Shown here: positions 5,241-6,426 of the stretch, piece after piece
How positions within the stretch are numbered: position 1 is the first letter of the stretch
Layout: every line of letters starts with the position of its first letter
Origin: Lachnospiraceae bacterium UBA3645
GTDB lineage: Bacteria; Bacillota; Clostridia; Lachnospirales; Lachnospiraceae
Direction of reading: 5' to 3'
Assembly: GCA_002373555.1 (NCBI GenBank)
Contig: DFKM01000065.1
Span: forward strand, 1 to 6,426
Length of the DNA: 6,426 nucleotides
Translations under genes and position numbers: made by a program
Notes under the pieces: generated by a model
Seen by the model: only the letters and a program-made list of their open reading frames with translations
Told to the model about the DNA's origin: nothing
Database searches by the model: none

Positions 5241-6293
5241 ATGAATTTCAGGGAATACATCAGAAAAGTAGAGCCGTATGTGCCGGGAGAACAGCCGCAG
5301 GGCGGCCGTGTGATCAAGCTGAATACGAATGAGAACCCGTATCCGCCGTCTCCGGCTGTGCAGAGGGCCATAGAAGACATTTCACCTGATTCACTGAAAC
5401 TGTACCCGGATCCGGACTGCAGCGGGCTCAGACAGGCTCTGGCGGCGCATTTCGGCGTAAAAGAGGAGCAGGTCTTTGTCGGCGTCGGGACAGACGACGT
5501 CCTGGCCATGGCGTTCATGACATTTTTCAACAGTGATCAGCCGATCCTGTTTCCCGATATCAGCTATGCTTTCTATGAAGTCTGGGCCAATATGCTGGGG
5601 ATCCCGTTCAGGAAGATTCCGCTCTCGGATGATTTCAGGATCTGCGCCGGCGATTATGCGTGTGAAAACGGCGGCATCGTATTCCCGAACCCGAATGCGC
5701 CGACATCGATCCTGGAACCGGTGTCCTTCATTGAAAAGATCCTCTGTCAGAACCGGGACAGCATCGTCATTGTCGATGAGGCCTATATTGATTTCGGCGG
5801 AGAATCGGCGATTCCGCTCGTAGAGAAATATGACAACCTGCTTGTTACGCAGACGTTCTCCAAGTCCAGATCGCTCGCCGGCATGCGCGTCGGCTTTGCC
5901 GTGGGCAGCCCGGAGCTGATCGGCTATATGATGAGCGTCCGGAATTCCTATAACTCCTATACGATGAACCGGACGGCGCTGGCGGCCGGCATCGCTGCAG
6001 TGCAGGATCAGGAGTATTTCGACCGGACCAGAAATGCGGTGATCCGGACCCGAGAACAGGCGGTGCTGCGCCTGAAGGAACTCGGCTTTGACGGTCCGGA
6101 ACCGGCAGCCAACTTCCTTTTCGTGCGTCATCAGACCGTACCGGCGAAGGAGATCTTCGGGAAATTGAAGGAGAGGGGCATCTTTGTCCGGTATTTCAGT
6201 AAGCCCCGCATCGATAACTACCTGCGGATCACCGTGGGAACGGACGAAGAGATGGAAGAACTGTATGCAGCGCTCGGTGAAATCCTCGCCTGA
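5241..6293 (+). CDS. hisC: Histidinol-phosphate aminotransferase
   Basis: This encodes a 350-aa fold-type I PLP enzyme that converts imidazole-acetol phosphate and glutamate to histidinol phosphate and 2-oxoglutarate in cytosolic histidine synthesis (EC 2.6.1.9). The length is typical of HisC. Visible motifs are the N-terminal LNTNENPYPPSP (27-38), the cofactor-loop GVGTDD (81-86), the FPNPNAPTS turn (148-156), D179-E-A-Y182 contacting the PLP ring, Schiff-base Lys208 in TQTFSKSRSLAGMRVGFA with Arg216, and Arg329 in YLRITVGT for the substrate carboxylate. The turn usually reads NPNNPTG; here Ala and Ser replace the second Asn and the Gly, a small departure. The ATG at 5241 follows a G-rich ribosome site. 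No other his gene flanks it, so the pathway genes must lie elsewhere; a relaxed or aromatic-type specificity cannot be excluded, but HisC is the best fit. Confidence 0.9.
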   Translation: MNFREYIRKVEPYVPGEQPQGGRVIKLNTNENPYPPSPAVQRAIEDISPDSLKLYPDPDCSGLRQALAAHFGVKEEQVFVGVGTDDVLAMAFMTFFNSDQPILFPDISYAFYEVWANMLGIPFRKIPLSDDFRICAGDYACENGGIVFPNPNAPTSILEPVSFIEKILCQNRDSIVIVDEAYIDFGGESAIPLVEKYDNLLVTQTFSKSRSLAGMRVGFAVGSPELIGYMMSVRNSYNSYTMNRTALAAGIAAVQDQEYFDRTRNAVIRTREQAVLRLKELGFDGPEPAANFLFVRHQTVPAKEIFGKLKERGIFVRYFSKPRIDNYLRITVGTDEEMEELYAALGEILA

Positions 6294-6300
6294 AGCGCGG

Positions 6301-6350
6301 TTTGCGGACTGCCGGAAAAATAAATCGAAATTTTTTCGGATTTCCGCAAA
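6301..6350. repeat. Long imperfect hairpin between hisC and the tRNA promoter
   Basis: TTTGCGGA (6301-6308) pairs with TCCGCAAA (6343-6350), and inside it CCGGAAAAA (6312-6320) pairs with TTTTTTCGG (6331-6339) with one G-U pair. The two stems are separated by a 3x3 internal loop (6309-6311 and 6340-6342). It begins 8 nt after the hisC stop. The plus strand has no T-run after the hairpin, only A residues, so it is not a standard terminator for hisC; on the minus strand it would end in a T-run. It may cap the 3' end of the hisC mRNA or act as a terminator with the internal T6 tract. Confidence 0.6.
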
Positions 6351-6357
6351 AAAACAC

Positions 6358-6385
6358 TTGCAAAAAATTCGGAACGGAGTATAAT
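6358..6385 (+). promoter_or_regulatory. Promoter of the tRNA-Gln gene
   Basis: TATAAT at 6380-6385 is a perfect -10 box. TTGCAA at 6358-6363 is the -35, 16 bp upstream. Transcription would begin near 6391-6393, giving about a dozen leader nucleotides before the mature tRNA 5' end at 6404, to be removed by RNase P. This shows the tRNA gene is transcribed independently of hisC. Confidence 0.85.
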
Positions 6386-6403
6386 AATCCTTGCGTTTCG
6401 CAT

Positions 6404-6426
6404 TGGGCTATCGCCAAACGGTAAGG
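6404..6426 (+). tRNA. tRNA-Gln, 5' part only (cut by window end)
   Basis: The sequence TGGGCTA-TC-GCC-AAACGGTAA-GG fits the acceptor strand (7 nt), positions 8-9 and the D-arm of bacterial tRNA-Gln, including the unusual U at position 1 that tRNA-Gln carries. A strong promoter sits just upstream. The anticodon lies beyond the window, so the identity rests on resemblance of the 5' part; other genes may follow in a tRNA cluster. Confidence 0.8.

Overview
This window looks like chromosomal DNA from a moderate-GC member of the Clostridia, most likely a gut Lachnospiraceae-type bacterium. That is an inference from GGAGG-type ribosome binding sites, sigma-A-like promoters, a Gram-positive-style lipoprotein, a papain-like surface protease with a lectin-like domain, Big2 and Fn3-like modules, and the form of the tRNA-Gln start. 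No mobile element, CRISPR array, integrase or phage gene is visible.

Layout. Positions 1-113 are a regulatory region with a perfect 14-bp inverted repeat enclosing a smaller 7-bp dyad; a candidate promoter and the ribosome binding site of the first gene lie inside it. Positions 114-3053 (+) encode a 979-aa secreted C1A (papain-family) cysteine protease with an intact Gln/Cys/His/Asn active site, a lectin-like region, one Big2-like domain and four Lys-rich Fn3-like repeats. A bidirectional terminator (3055-3084) separates it from a convergent gene at 3068-3544 (-), a divergent signal peptidase II (LspA)-like protein with both catalytic aspartates. A 144-bp divergent promoter region follows. 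Positions 3689-5047 (+) encode a lipoprotein built like trigger factor without its ribosome-binding head: lipobox, acidic linker, FKBP-like domain with an eroded pocket, trigger-factor-type helical C-domain, and a very acidic tail. It ends at a strong terminator (5062-5091). Positions 5241-6293 (+) encode histidinol-phosphate aminotransferase (HisC). After a long imperfect hairpin, a good promoter drives a tRNA-Gln gene that starts at 6404 and is cut by the window end.

How the genes may work together. The first three genes share an envelope theme: a secreted protease, a lipoprotein signal peptidase homologue, and a lipoprotein foldase/chaperone transcribed divergently from it. The lipoprotein would need signal peptidase II processing, and its strongly acidic tails contrast with the strongly basic repeats of the protease. 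A small secretion/folding module is a reasonable hypothesis, but nothing in the sequence proves it. hisC and the tRNA gene appear to be independent housekeeping units. I see no evidence for a wholly new system; the most unusual items are the membrane-anchored trigger-factor relative and the nested dyad upstream of the protease.
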